DNA from: Tepidimonas sp. UBA997
GTDB taxonomy: Bacteria; Pseudomonadota; Gammaproteobacteria; Burkholderiales; Burkholderiaceae_C
NCBI GenBank assembly: GCA_002291945.1
Contig: DBAZ01000021.1
Location: 1 to 7,726 of the forward strand
Direction of reading: 5' to 3'
Length of the DNA: 7,726 nt
This document shows, in pieces, positions 1 through 6,415 of this stretch. The notes under the pieces are model-generated. The model was not told the DNA's origin, made no database searches, and saw nothing but the letters and a program-made list of their open reading frames with translations. Both the position numbers and the translations under genes were made by a program. The first letter of the stretch is position 1. Each line of letters opens with the position of its first letter.

Positions 1-349
1 GGTTGGGGTTGAATGACGGCATGCCACCGCCGCCACCACTGGAATTGCCGCCCCCGCCGCCACGCCCCCCCCGACCGCCTAGGATGCCACCGAGCTTGCG
101 GTTGAAGTCACGCCAGAGTTCATCGAGATCGGGCGGCCCCTGCTTTGAGCCTTGTGGACGATTCGGAAATGAACGATTGCCCCGGTCTTCCGGTCGGTCA
201 TCGCCATTCGTCGAATCCTGATGGCGATCGCGGTTGTCGTCGCGAGGGGAGTTGTCTTCATCTCGTCCCCAGCGGGGGTCGTTGAGATTGAACATGCCTT
301 TGACGCGGCTCCACCAAGGCTGGCGGTTGGGCAAAGAGTGAATATTCAT
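1..349 (-). CDS. hflK: HflK, N-terminal part (cut by the window edge)
   Basis: HflK pairs with HflC in the inner membrane to form the large SPFH/prohibitin-type cage that surrounds and modulates the FtsH protease. Only the first 116 codons are present and no stop is reached before the edge. Visible are the family's N-terminal marks: NDPRWG at residues 23-28, a long polar linker rich in Asp, Arg and Asn (about 29-68), GPPDLDELW at 71-79 followed by an RKLGG element, and a Gly-rich run (about 87-109) before the expected membrane segment, which lies outside the window. The ATG at 349-347 is chosen because the frame is open from it; the ribosome-binding site in front is poor. A second in-frame ATG at 295-293 just before NDPRWG is possible. 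The gene follows hflX by 38 nt, the usual hfq-hflX-hflK-hflC order. A G8 run interrupts neither the frame nor the Gly tract. The family call is firm; the start less so. Confidence 0.9.
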   Translation of the reverse strand, partial: MNIHSLPNRQPWWSRVKGMFNLNDPRWGRDEDNSPRDDNRDRHQDSTNGDDRPEDRGNRSFPNRPQGSKQGPPDLDELWRDFNRKLGGILGGRGGRGGGGGNSSGGGGGMPSFNPN

Positions 350-387
350 GTGTCTGCCAGTTTTAAAACAAGTCGTATTGTGCCGAA
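350..387. other. hflX-hflK intergenic gap with an AT-rich palindrome
   Basis: The 38-nt gap holds the perfect 10-bp palindrome GTTTTAAAAC at 360-369, an AT-rich island in GC-rich surroundings. It has no flanking GC stem or T-run, so it does not look like a terminator. No credible -35/-10 pair is found around it. Its role, if any, is unknown. Confidence 0.35.
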
Positions 388-1563
388 TCAAATCACCGCT
401 GGGTCAGCCAGCGGTCTTTGGGTCTGAATCCAGTCTGCCACGTGGGTGGCCAGCAAGGTCCGCAAAGCACCCAGACCCTCACCCGTCAGGGCACTGACAA
501 AAATTCGAGCGCGTTCCAGTCCTTCAAGTTCCATGGAATCCTCTAACCGGGACAGTCGATGCTCCTGAGCCAAGGCATCCAGTTTGTTGAATACCAGGAT
601 TTGCGGCACGTTGGTTGCATCGATCTCATGCAACACCTTCATCACATTGTCGATCTGCTCCGGGTAGGCCGGATTCGATGCATCGACCACATGGAGCAAC
701 AGATCGGCATCGTGCGCTTCCTGCAAGGTGGAGGCAAAGGCATCGACCAGCGTATGAGGCAGATCGCGGATGAAACCCACCGTATCGGACAGCGAAGCGC
801 TGCACCCGACGTCGCCCAGGTACATCTGACGCGTGGTCGTGTCGAGCGTGGCAAACAACTGGTCGGCGGTGTAGGTTCGCGCCTTGACCAGCGCATTGAA
901 CAGCGACGACTTGCCCGCATTGGTGTACCCGACGAGCGAGATGTTGAACGTGCCACGCCGCTCTCGTTGACGCCGCTGCGTCAGGCGCTGTTTCTTGACC
1001 TTGTCGAGCCGTTCGCGGGTGCGCTTGATGGCGTCTCCGATCATGCGACGGTCGAGTTCGATCTGGGTTTCACCCGGCCCGCCTCGCATCCCGATGCCGC
1101 CACTTTGACGCTCCAGGTGCGACCAGCGGCGCACCAGCCGCGTGGACAGGTAATGCAGACGCGCCAAGTCCACCTGAAGTTTGCCTTCATGACTGCGGGC
1201 ACGCTGCGCAAAGATGTCGAGGATCAACAAAATCCGGTCATTGACCGGCATCCCAAGTTCGCGTTCGAGGTTGCGTTGCTGAGCGGGGCTGAGAGCCTGG
1301 TCGAACAGAATTTCGCTAGCCCCATGGGCCAAAGCCAGGGCCTTGATTTCCTCGGCTTTGCCACTGCCGACGAAAAGGGCTGCATCCGGTGCGCGGCGCT
1401 TGCACACGACTTTGTCGCACAGGCGATAGCCCGCTGTTTCTGCCAACTGGGCCAATTCATCGAGTTCGGCGTCGAAGTGGGGAAGACCGAGATCCACCCC
1501 CACCAGAATGACTCCGGGGGCCGCCGATTCCAGACGTTCCATCGAAACCAAGGCTCGGTTCAA
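388..1563 (-). CDS. hflX: GTPase HflX (ribosome-splitting factor)
   Basis: HflX is a cytosolic GTPase of the Obg-HflX group that binds the 50S subunit and splits stalled or stress-damaged 70S ribosomes. The product has 391 residues if begun at the TTG at 1563-1561. It has an N-terminal HflX domain with FVGSGKAEE (64-72) and DIFAQRARSHEGKLQ (116-130), then the glycine-rich signature GGIGMRGGPGETQIE (155-169), a basic helical linker (about 175-204), and a G domain with G1 GYTNAGKS (212-219), G3 DTVG (260-263), G4 NKLD (326-329) and G5 SAL (357-359). The TTG start overlaps the hfq stop codon, suggesting coupled translation, but no well-spaced Shine-Dalgarno is seen. The ATG at 1542-1540, giving a protein seven residues shorter (MERLES...), is an equally reasonable start. 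All nucleotide-binding motifs are intact. It lies between hfq and hflK as in most proteobacteria. Confidence 0.95.
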   Translation of the reverse strand: MNRALVSMERLESAAPGVILVGVDLGLPHFDAELDELAQLAETAGYRLCDKVVCKRRAPDAALFVGSGKAEEIKALALAHGASEILFDQALSPAQQRNLERELGMPVNDRILLILDIFAQRARSHEGKLQVDLARLHYLSTRLVRRWSHLERQSGGIGMRGGPGETQIELDRRMIGDAIKRTRERLDKVKKQRLTQRRQRERRGTFNISLVGYTNAGKSSLFNALVKARTYTADQLFATLDTTTRQMYLGDVGCSASLSDTVGFIRDLPHTLVDAFASTLQEAHDADLLLHVVDASNPAYPEQIDNVMKVLHEIDATNVPQILVFNKLDALAQEHRLSRLEDSMELEGLERARIFVSALTGEGLGALRTLLATHVADWIQTQRPLADPAVI

Positions 1564-1802
1564 TCCCCGTCGGTGCTGTTGGCGGCGAACTGGACGGGGC
1601 GCCCCGGCACGATGGTGGAAATGGCGTGCTTATAGACCATCTGGGTGACGGTGTTGCGCAACAAAACGACGTATTGGTCGAACGATTCGATCTGGCCTTG
1701 AAGCTTGATGCCGTTAACCAAGTAAATGGAAACCGGAACATGCTCGCGGCGGAGCTGGTTCAAAAACGGGTCCTGCAAGAGTTGGCCTTTGTTGTTGGTC
1801 AC
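1560..1802 (-). CDS. hfq: RNA chaperone Hfq
   Basis: Hfq forms an Sm-like hexameric ring that pairs small regulatory RNAs with mRNAs. The 80-residue product matches the family along its whole length: QDPFLNQLRRE (10-20), the Sm1 strand region VSIYLVNGIKLQGQIESFDQ (24-43), and Sm2 with VYKHAIST (56-63). The proximal-face residues equivalent to E. coli Gln8, Lys56 and His57 are present as Gln10, Lys58 and His59. The rim patch reads RREH rather than the RRER of E. coli. The tail after the Sm core is short (about 15 residues) and ends in acidic STDGD, which resembles the acidic tips that in E. coli Hfq clear RNA from the core (inference). The start is GTG, supported by GGAAG five bases upstream and by family N-termini. 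The TGA stop overlaps the possible TTG start of hflX. A 74-nt gap separates it from der. Confidence 0.96.
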   Translation of the reverse strand: MTNNKGQLLQDPFLNQLRREHVPVSIYLVNGIKLQGQIESFDQYVVLLRNTVTQMVYKHAISTIVPGRPVQFAANSTDGD

Positions 1803-1807
1803 GATAT

Positions 1808-1812
1808 CTTCC
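1808..1812 (-). promoter_or_regulatory. Ribosome-binding site of hfq
   Basis: On the minus strand GGAAG lies five bases before the GTG at 1802-1800. It supports the GTG as the start of hfq, since no ATG is available in frame before the conserved QDPFL block. Confidence 0.65.
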
Positions 1813-1838
1813 GTGTTCGGTGAAGTGGAGGGGGGTCA

Positions 1839-1847
1839 ACCATACCA
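1839..1847 (-). promoter_or_regulatory. Possible extended -10 promoter element upstream of hfq
   Basis: Within the 74-nt der-hfq gap the minus strand reads TGGTATGGT, which fits the extended -10 pattern TGn-TATnnT. No good -35 hexamer is found at 16-18 bases upstream; a TTGACC at 1880-1875 is too far from it. If used, transcription would start about 30 nt before the hfq GTG. This is a short-motif match only, so it is a weak call. Confidence 0.25.
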
Positions 1848-1876
1848 CATACGACGCCCGATCGCCCGCTGACGGG

Positions 1877-3211
1877 TCAATTCTTGTCGTCGTATGGATT
1901 CGATGAGGTTTTGAATTCAATCTTCAGTGGTGTTCCCACGAGGTCGAAGGCCTTGCGGAAGCGGCCTTCCAGAAAGCGCTTGTAAGCATCCGGCACCGCA
2001 TCCAGGGAGTTGCCGTGAATGACGATCACCGGGGGATTGAGCCCCCCCTGATGGGCATAGCGCATCTTGGGCCGGTACATGCCTCCACGTTTGGGGGCCT
2101 GAAACGCAACGGCTTCCTGCAGCAGCCGCGTCAGCATGGGCGTCGGCATCTTTTTGAAGGCCGAAGCATAAGCCTGAGCAATGGACTTCCAGAGAGGCTC
2201 GATCCCCTGACGTTTGATCGCAGAAATGGTGTGCATGGGCGCAAATTTCAGAAATGCCAAGCGACTCTCGATGGAACGCTGAAGCAACTCGCGCTGGTAG
2301 CTGTCGATCGCGTCCCATTTGTTGATCGCCAGCACCACCGCCCGCCCGCTGTCGAGTATGAAGCCAGCGATGTGCGCATCCTGCTCGGTGATGCCTTGCG
2401 TGGCGTCGATCAGCAACAAAACCACATGAGCGTCTTCGATGGCTTGCAGGGTCTTGACCACTGAAAACTTTTCGACAGCCTCAAACACTTTGCCCTTGCG
2501 GCGCAAGCCTGCGGTGTCGATCAACTCGAATTTCTGGCCGTTGCGCTCAAAAGGCACAGCAATCGCGTCGCGGGTGGTCCCGGGTAAATCGAAGGCCACC
2601 AGGCGTTCTTCGCCCAGCCAGGCGTTAATGAGGGTGGATTTGCCTGCATTGGGGCGGCCCGCCACCGCAATCTTGATGATCGAAGGGTCCGGCTTGTCTT
2701 CAGGGACCTCATCGGGCCAGTGCATCCGATCCAGGGCCGCTTCGACCATCGATCGAACTCCTTGCCCATGCGCAGCAGACACCGGGATGACCTCCCCCAG
2801 ACCCAACTCGTAGAACTCGGCCAGTTGGCTGCCCGCCTTCATGCCTTCGGCCTTGTTGGCCACCAACAGACAGGTTTTATCGAGCTTGCGCAGGTAATTG
2901 GCAATGTCGTGATCTTGCGCACTCAGGCCTGCCCGGGCGTCGAGTACAAAGACGACTACATCCGACTCCGCCACCGCCTGCCGAGTCTGTTTCGCCATTT
3001 CCTTGTAAATGCCGGCACTGGCGTCAGGCTCGAAGCCGCCTGTGTCGATCACAATGAACTCGCGCGGACCGAGTCGCGCATTCCCGTAGTGGCGATCACG
3101 GGTCAGACCGGGAAAATCGGCCACAATGGCGTCACGCGTTTTCGTCAACCGGTTGTAGAGCGTGGATTTCCCGACGTTGGGCCGCCCCACCAAAGCCAGA
3201 ACCGGTTTCAT
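1877..3211 (-). CDS. der: Ribosome biogenesis GTPase Der (EngA)
   Basis: Der is an essential bacterial GTPase with two tandem G domains that acts in maturation of the 50S ribosomal subunit. The 444-residue product shows the full architecture. G domain 1 has GRPNVGKS (9-16), the switch FPGLTRDR (33-40), DTGG (56-59) and NKAE (119-122). An acidic linker (about 165-176) leads to G domain 2, with GRPNAGKS (185-192), LPGTTRD (209-215), DTAG (232-235) and NKWD (297-300). A C-terminal KH-like domain (about 352-437) carries the conserved RGGMYRPKMRYAHQGG-type segment (375-390). Length and motifs are normal and nothing is missing. The ATG at 3211-3209 overlaps the bamB stop as ATGA, and no Shine-Dalgarno is apparent, so translation is probably coupled to bamB. 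The bamB-der adjacency is conserved in proteobacteria; here der is followed by hfq, the place taken by miaA in enteric bacteria. Confidence 0.97.
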   Translation of the reverse strand: MKPVLALVGRPNVGKSTLYNRLTKTRDAIVADFPGLTRDRHYGNARLGPREFIVIDTGGFEPDASAGIYKEMAKQTRQAVAESDVVVFVLDARAGLSAQDHDIANYLRKLDKTCLLVANKAEGMKAGSQLAEFYELGLGEVIPVSAAHGQGVRSMVEAALDRMHWPDEVPEDKPDPSIIKIAVAGRPNAGKSTLINAWLGEERLVAFDLPGTTRDAIAVPFERNGQKFELIDTAGLRRKGKVFEAVEKFSVVKTLQAIEDAHVVLLLIDATQGITEQDAHIAGFILDSGRAVVLAINKWDAIDSYQRELLQRSIESRLAFLKFAPMHTISAIKRQGIEPLWKSIAQAYASAFKKMPTPMLTRLLQEAVAFQAPKRGGMYRPKMRYAHQGGLNPPVIVIHGNSLDAVPDAYKRFLEGRFRKAFDLVGTPLKIEFKTSSNPYDDKN

Positions 3212-4350
3212 TCAGGACGCCAGCCGAAGACGCCGCCGTTGCGACTGACCACCATCAGAGTGGTACCGGCGAGGAATGGACCGTGGATGATGGGTGAACC
3301 GTCGGTGGCGAGCCGATTGAGCAGGGCACCGTCTTCGCGTGAGACCAGATGGACAAAACCCTGGGCATCGCCGAACGCAATGGCTCGACCAGCAACGAGA
3401 GGGGCGGTCAGACCCCGATGAAGAAACGCGTCCGTTGACCACAGGCGCTCACCGGAGGCGCGAGACCAGGCGACCACGCGACTGTTGCGCTCGACCCCGT
3501 ACACCCGAATGGCATCGGCATGCACGCCCACCGCACCATCCGCCGGTTGCGCCCACAGCAGACGACCCCGCTCGGCATCCACGCAGCCCACAGCCGCCTG
3601 GAAGGCGCGGACGCAGACCTGGCGGTCTATGCGCCCGACCCGCCCGACCAGATCGACCAGGCGTTCGATTTCATTGGCACCACGTGATGTGGCAATCGCG
3701 GCATCCCAGCGCATCCGGCCGTTCAGTGGGTCAAACGCCACCAAACGCCCGGCAATACCCACGAGCAAGGTGTCCCCTACGGCCGTGATCACTCCGGATT
3801 GCTGAAGCACCAGCGTATCCGTGCCACGGGCCGGCTGGGTCCACAGACGACTCCCGTTGGCTGCATCGAAGGCGGTCACGCTGCGGTCACCGGCCAGCAC
3901 GAAAACACGCCCCCCAGCCACCAAGGGCGGAGTAAAGACGCGGGCATTGAGGCGAACACGCCAGCGTTCGCCGTCAGAGCGGACGGCGACGAGGTCGTTG
4001 GATCGCGTGACCAGGGCCACCGTCTGCCCGTCGGAGCCCACACCGGCGGACAGTGGCGTCGCAACGTCGAAGCGCCATAGCGTCTCGCCACTGGCCGTGT
4101 TCAGAGCAGATACAAGCCCCGCCGCATTCGCCAGAAACAGGGTGGAGCCATGAACCACCGGAGCACTCAGCGCATCCATCGCCCCCACACTCGTGTTCCA
4201 GGACAGGGTGGCGGGTATCAAGGCCGTGACCGGAGCCAGAGGTGCCGGGTCTGGTCGCGGGCTTCGGGAACTGCAACCGGCCAGCACACCGACAACCAGC
4301 AATAGCCCCAGAGCCGTGCGAGCGATGGGCGTCGTCATCAGAGAAAACAT
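3208..4350 (-). CDS. bamB: Outer membrane assembly lipoprotein BamB
   Basis: BamB is a periplasmic lipoprotein of the BAM complex that helps BamA insert beta-barrel proteins into the outer membrane. From the ATG at 4350-4348 the product has 380 residues. It begins with a lipoprotein signal peptide: an Arg near residue 11, a hydrophobic core LGLLLVVGV and lipobox LAGC, with the acylated Cys at 26. The rest is a repetitive beta-propeller of PQQ-like blades, each ending in patterns such as ALNTASGETLW, AFDAANGSRLW, AFDPLNGRMRW and VAWSRASGERLW. The segment NEIERLVDLVG (226-236) and a final FGWRPE also fit the family. The ATG is preferred because AGGTGA lies five bases upstream. GTG starts at 4377 (overlapping the yfgM stop, 389 residues) or 4359 are alternatives. 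The stop overlaps der. Two cysteines at 246 and 256 in the mature periplasmic part are notable. Confidence 0.94.
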   Translation of the reverse strand: MFSLMTTPIARTALGLLLVVGVLAGCSSRSPRPDPAPLAPVTALIPATLSWNTSVGAMDALSAPVVHGSTLFLANAAGLVSALNTASGETLWRFDVATPLSAGVGSDGQTVALVTRSNDLVAVRSDGERWRVRLNARVFTPPLVAGGRVFVLAGDRSVTAFDAANGSRLWTQPARGTDTLVLQQSGVITAVGDTLLVGIAGRLVAFDPLNGRMRWDAAIATSRGANEIERLVDLVGRVGRIDRQVCVRAFQAAVGCVDAERGRLLWAQPADGAVGVHADAIRVYGVERNSRVVAWSRASGERLWSTDAFLHRGLTAPLVAGRAIAFGDAQGFVHLVSREDGALLNRLATDGSPIIHGPFLAGTTLMVVSRNGGVFGWRPE

Positions 4351-4355
4351 GGGCT

Positions 4356-4361
4356 TCACCT
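4356..4361 (-). promoter_or_regulatory. Ribosome-binding site favouring the ATG start of bamB
   Basis: AGGTGA on the minus strand sits five bases before the ATG at 4350-4348. This decides in favour of that ATG over the upstream GTG codons at 4377 and 4359; the latter GTG lies inside this motif. The resulting signal peptide places the lipobox cysteine at residue 26, a normal distance. Confidence 0.55.
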
Positions 4362-4373
4362 GGGGGTCTCCCT

Positions 4374-5030
4374 TCACGGCTTGACGCCAGAGGGATCAAC
4401 ACCCATGGCATTCAACTTGGCCTCAACCATACGACGATAGTCCAGATCCGGACTCAGGGCTTCCCAAGCGGTCTGGTAAGCACGACGGGCTTCTTCATGC
4501 TGTCCTTGTGCCAGGAGGATATCCCCACGACGATCAGCAACAAGTCCATCGAACTCGGTGGGCACGGCGGCACTGAGCCACTGGAGCGCTTCTGCAGGGT
4601 TTTCCGCCTCGAGTGCCAGAGCGGACAGCCGCAAACGAGCGACAGCCACCAGACCAGGGTCGCCAGATCGATCGACCACCCCCTGCAGGGCTTGCTTGGC
4701 TTGTTCGGACTCCCCGGCCCTGTGCAAGACGCGGGCCGTGAGCAACGCGGCATGTTGCGCCTGCATCGAGTTGCCGACTTTGCTCTGCATGTCGGCCCAG
4801 ACTCGTTGGACGCGATCCAGATCGTTGGCGCTGGCGGCACGATCCAGTTCGTCCAGCAGCATGGCCGCTTCCACGGCCCCGCGTCGTTCCCAGAACTTCC
4901 AACCGCTCCAGCCTGCGTAAGCAGCCAGAACGGCAATCAGTAGCCAGGTGATCCAGTGACCATAGCGAGCCCAGAAATGCTTGATCTGGGCCATTTGTTC
5001 CTGCTCTTGCAGGTCGTACGAGGAAGCCAT
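4374..5030 (-). CDS. yfgM: YfgM-like inner-membrane protein with TPR-like periplasmic domain (Sec translocon ancillary factor)
   Basis: YfgM in E. coli is a single-pass inner-membrane protein that associates with SecYEG and the chaperone PpiD and assists periplasmic passage of secreted proteins. The 218-residue product has a short cytosolic N-terminus rich in Gln and Glu, one membrane segment (about 25-43, WITWLLIAVLAAYAG), a basic stretch WKFWERRG, and an alpha-helical TPR-like periplasmic domain to the end. Segments matching E. coli YfgM in spacing include LVAVARLRLSAL (127-138), VADRRGDILLAQGQ (164-177) with EEARRAYQTAWEAL after it, and MVEAKLNAMG near the C-terminus. The ATG at 5030-5028 is the natural start, but no Shine-Dalgarno is evident. 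Position between hisS and bamB is the same as in E. coli. Transfer of function from E. coli is an inference. Confidence 0.9.
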   Translation of the reverse strand: MASSYDLQEQEQMAQIKHFWARYGHWITWLLIAVLAAYAGWSGWKFWERRGAVEAAMLLDELDRAASANDLDRVQRVWADMQSKVGNSMQAQHAALLTARVLHRAGESEQAKQALQGVVDRSGDPGLVAVARLRLSALALEAENPAEALQWLSAAVPTEFDGLVADRRGDILLAQGQHEEARRAYQTAWEALSPDLDYRRMVEAKLNAMGVDPSGVKP

Positions 5031-5093
5031 GGGATGATTGAAAATCGGAATGAATGACGGGATTGTAGGCGGACAGGACGGACAGCCCAGGCA

Positions 5094-6386
5094 TCAGCGC
5101 AATTGCGCCGCCCAGTCAGACGCTGTGCTGAGCGGCAACAGCGTCTGCTCGGTGATCGCGCCCGGGGCATCGGCACGCAGCGGCTTGACGGCCACCTGCC
5201 CGTTGGCCAGTTCGCTCGCGCCGAAGATGAGGGCGTAGCGGGCCCCACTGGCATCGGCCTTCTTGAACTGGGACTTCATGCTGCCCAGACCGTCCGGGCC
5301 ACCCGCATGCATCTGCACCGCCACACCGGCCTGACGCAAGACCCGCAGCACCCGCAACACGCTGGCCTGCCCTTGGGCCTGCGCAACGATGGCGTAACAG
5401 TCCGGCGCTGGCGTGGCGGGCAGCCGGTTCTGCGCCTTCAAAAGCTCCAGAATGCGCTCCACCCCCAGCGCCCAACCCACCGCCGGGGCAGGCTTGCCGC
5501 CGATCTGGGCGATCAGGCCGTCGTAGCGCCCACCGGCGCACACCGTGCCCTGCGCTCCCAGCGCCGTGGTGACGAACTCGAACACGCTCAGGTTGTAATA
5601 ATCCATGCCGCGCACCAGGCGCGGGTTGATGCGGTAGGCAATGCCTTGGGCATCGAGCAGACCACGCAAGGCGTCGAAGTGCGCCAGCGACTGCGGCCCG
5701 AGGTAGTCCATCAGCTTGGGGGCCGCCTCCACCAAGGTCTGCATGGTCGGGTTCTTGGTGTCGAGGATGCGCAGCGGGTTGCTGTGCAGGCGGCGCTGGG
5801 CGTCGGCGTCCAACTGGTCGGCGTGCTGCTCCAGGTAGGCGATCAGCGCCTGCCGGTGCGCCAGCCGTTCAGCGGGCTGGCCCAGGCTGTTGATTTCGAG
5901 GCTCAGGTCGGTCAGGCCGAGTTCGGCCCACAGGTCGGCCGCCATGACGATGAGCTCGGCATCCACATCCGGCCCGGCCAAACCGAGCGCCTCGGCACCC
6001 ACCTGATGGAACTGGCGGTAGCGACCACGCTGCGGGCGTTCGTGGCGGAACATCGGGCCCATGTAGTACAGGCGCTTGGGGCCGTCGTAGAGCCGGTTGT
6101 GCTCGATGACTGCACGCACCACCCCGGCGGTGGCCTCGGGACGCAGGGTGAGCTGCTCGCCGTTGAGGCGGTCTTCGAAGGAGTACATTTCCTTCTCGAC
6201 GATGTCGGTCACTTCGCCGAGGCCGCGCACGAACAGGCCCGTGGGCTCGACGATGGGGGTGCGCACGTTGCGGTAGGCGTAGCGCAGCATCAGATGGCGT
6301 ACCTTGCCTTCGAGCCATTCCCAGTGCGCCGACTCCGGCGCAAAAATATCGTTCATGCCTTTGACGGCACTCAGTTTTTCTGCCAT
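5094..6386 (-). CDS. hisS: Histidine--tRNA ligase (HisRS)
   Basis: HisRS charges tRNA-His with histidine using ATP; it is a cytosolic class II synthetase and works as a dimer. From the ATG at 6386-6384 the product has 430 residues, near the usual 420-430. Counted from that Met, it shows VKGMNDI (8-14), TLRPEAT (80-86), motif 2 with GPMFRHERPQRGRYRQFHQ (110-128), the HisA block LVRGMDYY (257-264) with AGGRYDGL (284-291), and motif 3 AVGWALGVER (302-311). The C-terminal anticodon-binding domain runs from about 328 to the end. A GTG at 6413-6411 would add nine residues and reduce the gap to ispG to 2 nt. The ATG is preferred on family N-termini, although neither start has a strong ribosome-binding site. 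The gene is visibly more GC-rich than yfgM downstream of it. Confidence 0.96.
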   Translation of the reverse strand: MAEKLSAVKGMNDIFAPESAHWEWLEGKVRHLMLRYAYRNVRTPIVEPTGLFVRGLGEVTDIVEKEMYSFEDRLNGEQLTLRPEATAGVVRAVIEHNRLYDGPKRLYYMGPMFRHERPQRGRYRQFHQVGAEALGLAGPDVDAELIVMAADLWAELGLTDLSLEINSLGQPAERLAHRQALIAYLEQHADQLDADAQRRLHSNPLRILDTKNPTMQTLVEAAPKLMDYLGPQSLAHFDALRGLLDAQGIAYRINPRLVRGMDYYNLSVFEFVTTALGAQGTVCAGGRYDGLIAQIGGKPAPAVGWALGVERILELLKAQNRLPATPAPDCYAIVAQAQGQASVLRVLRVLRQAGVAVQMHAGGPDGLGSMKSQFKKADASGARYALIFGASELANGQVAVKPLRADAPGAITEQTLLPLSTASDWAAQLR

Positions 6387-6415
6387 GTGCTTTGCTTTAC
6401 TGAAGTCGGCCACGC

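Noticed and set aside
3..221. Plus-strand frame with a proline-rich start opposite hflK
   Set aside because: The proline run is the antisense reading of the Gly codons in the HflK linker.
360..369. Palindrome GTTTTAAAAC as an intrinsic terminator after hflX
   Set aside because: The stem is only A/T pairs without a loop or a following U-run, and hflK starts at once after it.
559..1635. 358-codon open frame on the plus strand opposite hflX
   Set aside because: It runs across the hflX and hfq genes on the other strand, which have intact conserved motifs; no independent support.
1864..1876. CCCGTCAGCGGG inverted repeat just after der as a terminator
   Set aside because: The stem is only four base pairs and is not followed by a T-run on the minus strand.
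5061..5067. TACAAT-like -10 hexamer in the hisS-yfgM gap (minus strand)
   Set aside because: No acceptable -35 hexamer at 16-18 bases upstream; a single hexamer is too little to call a promoter.
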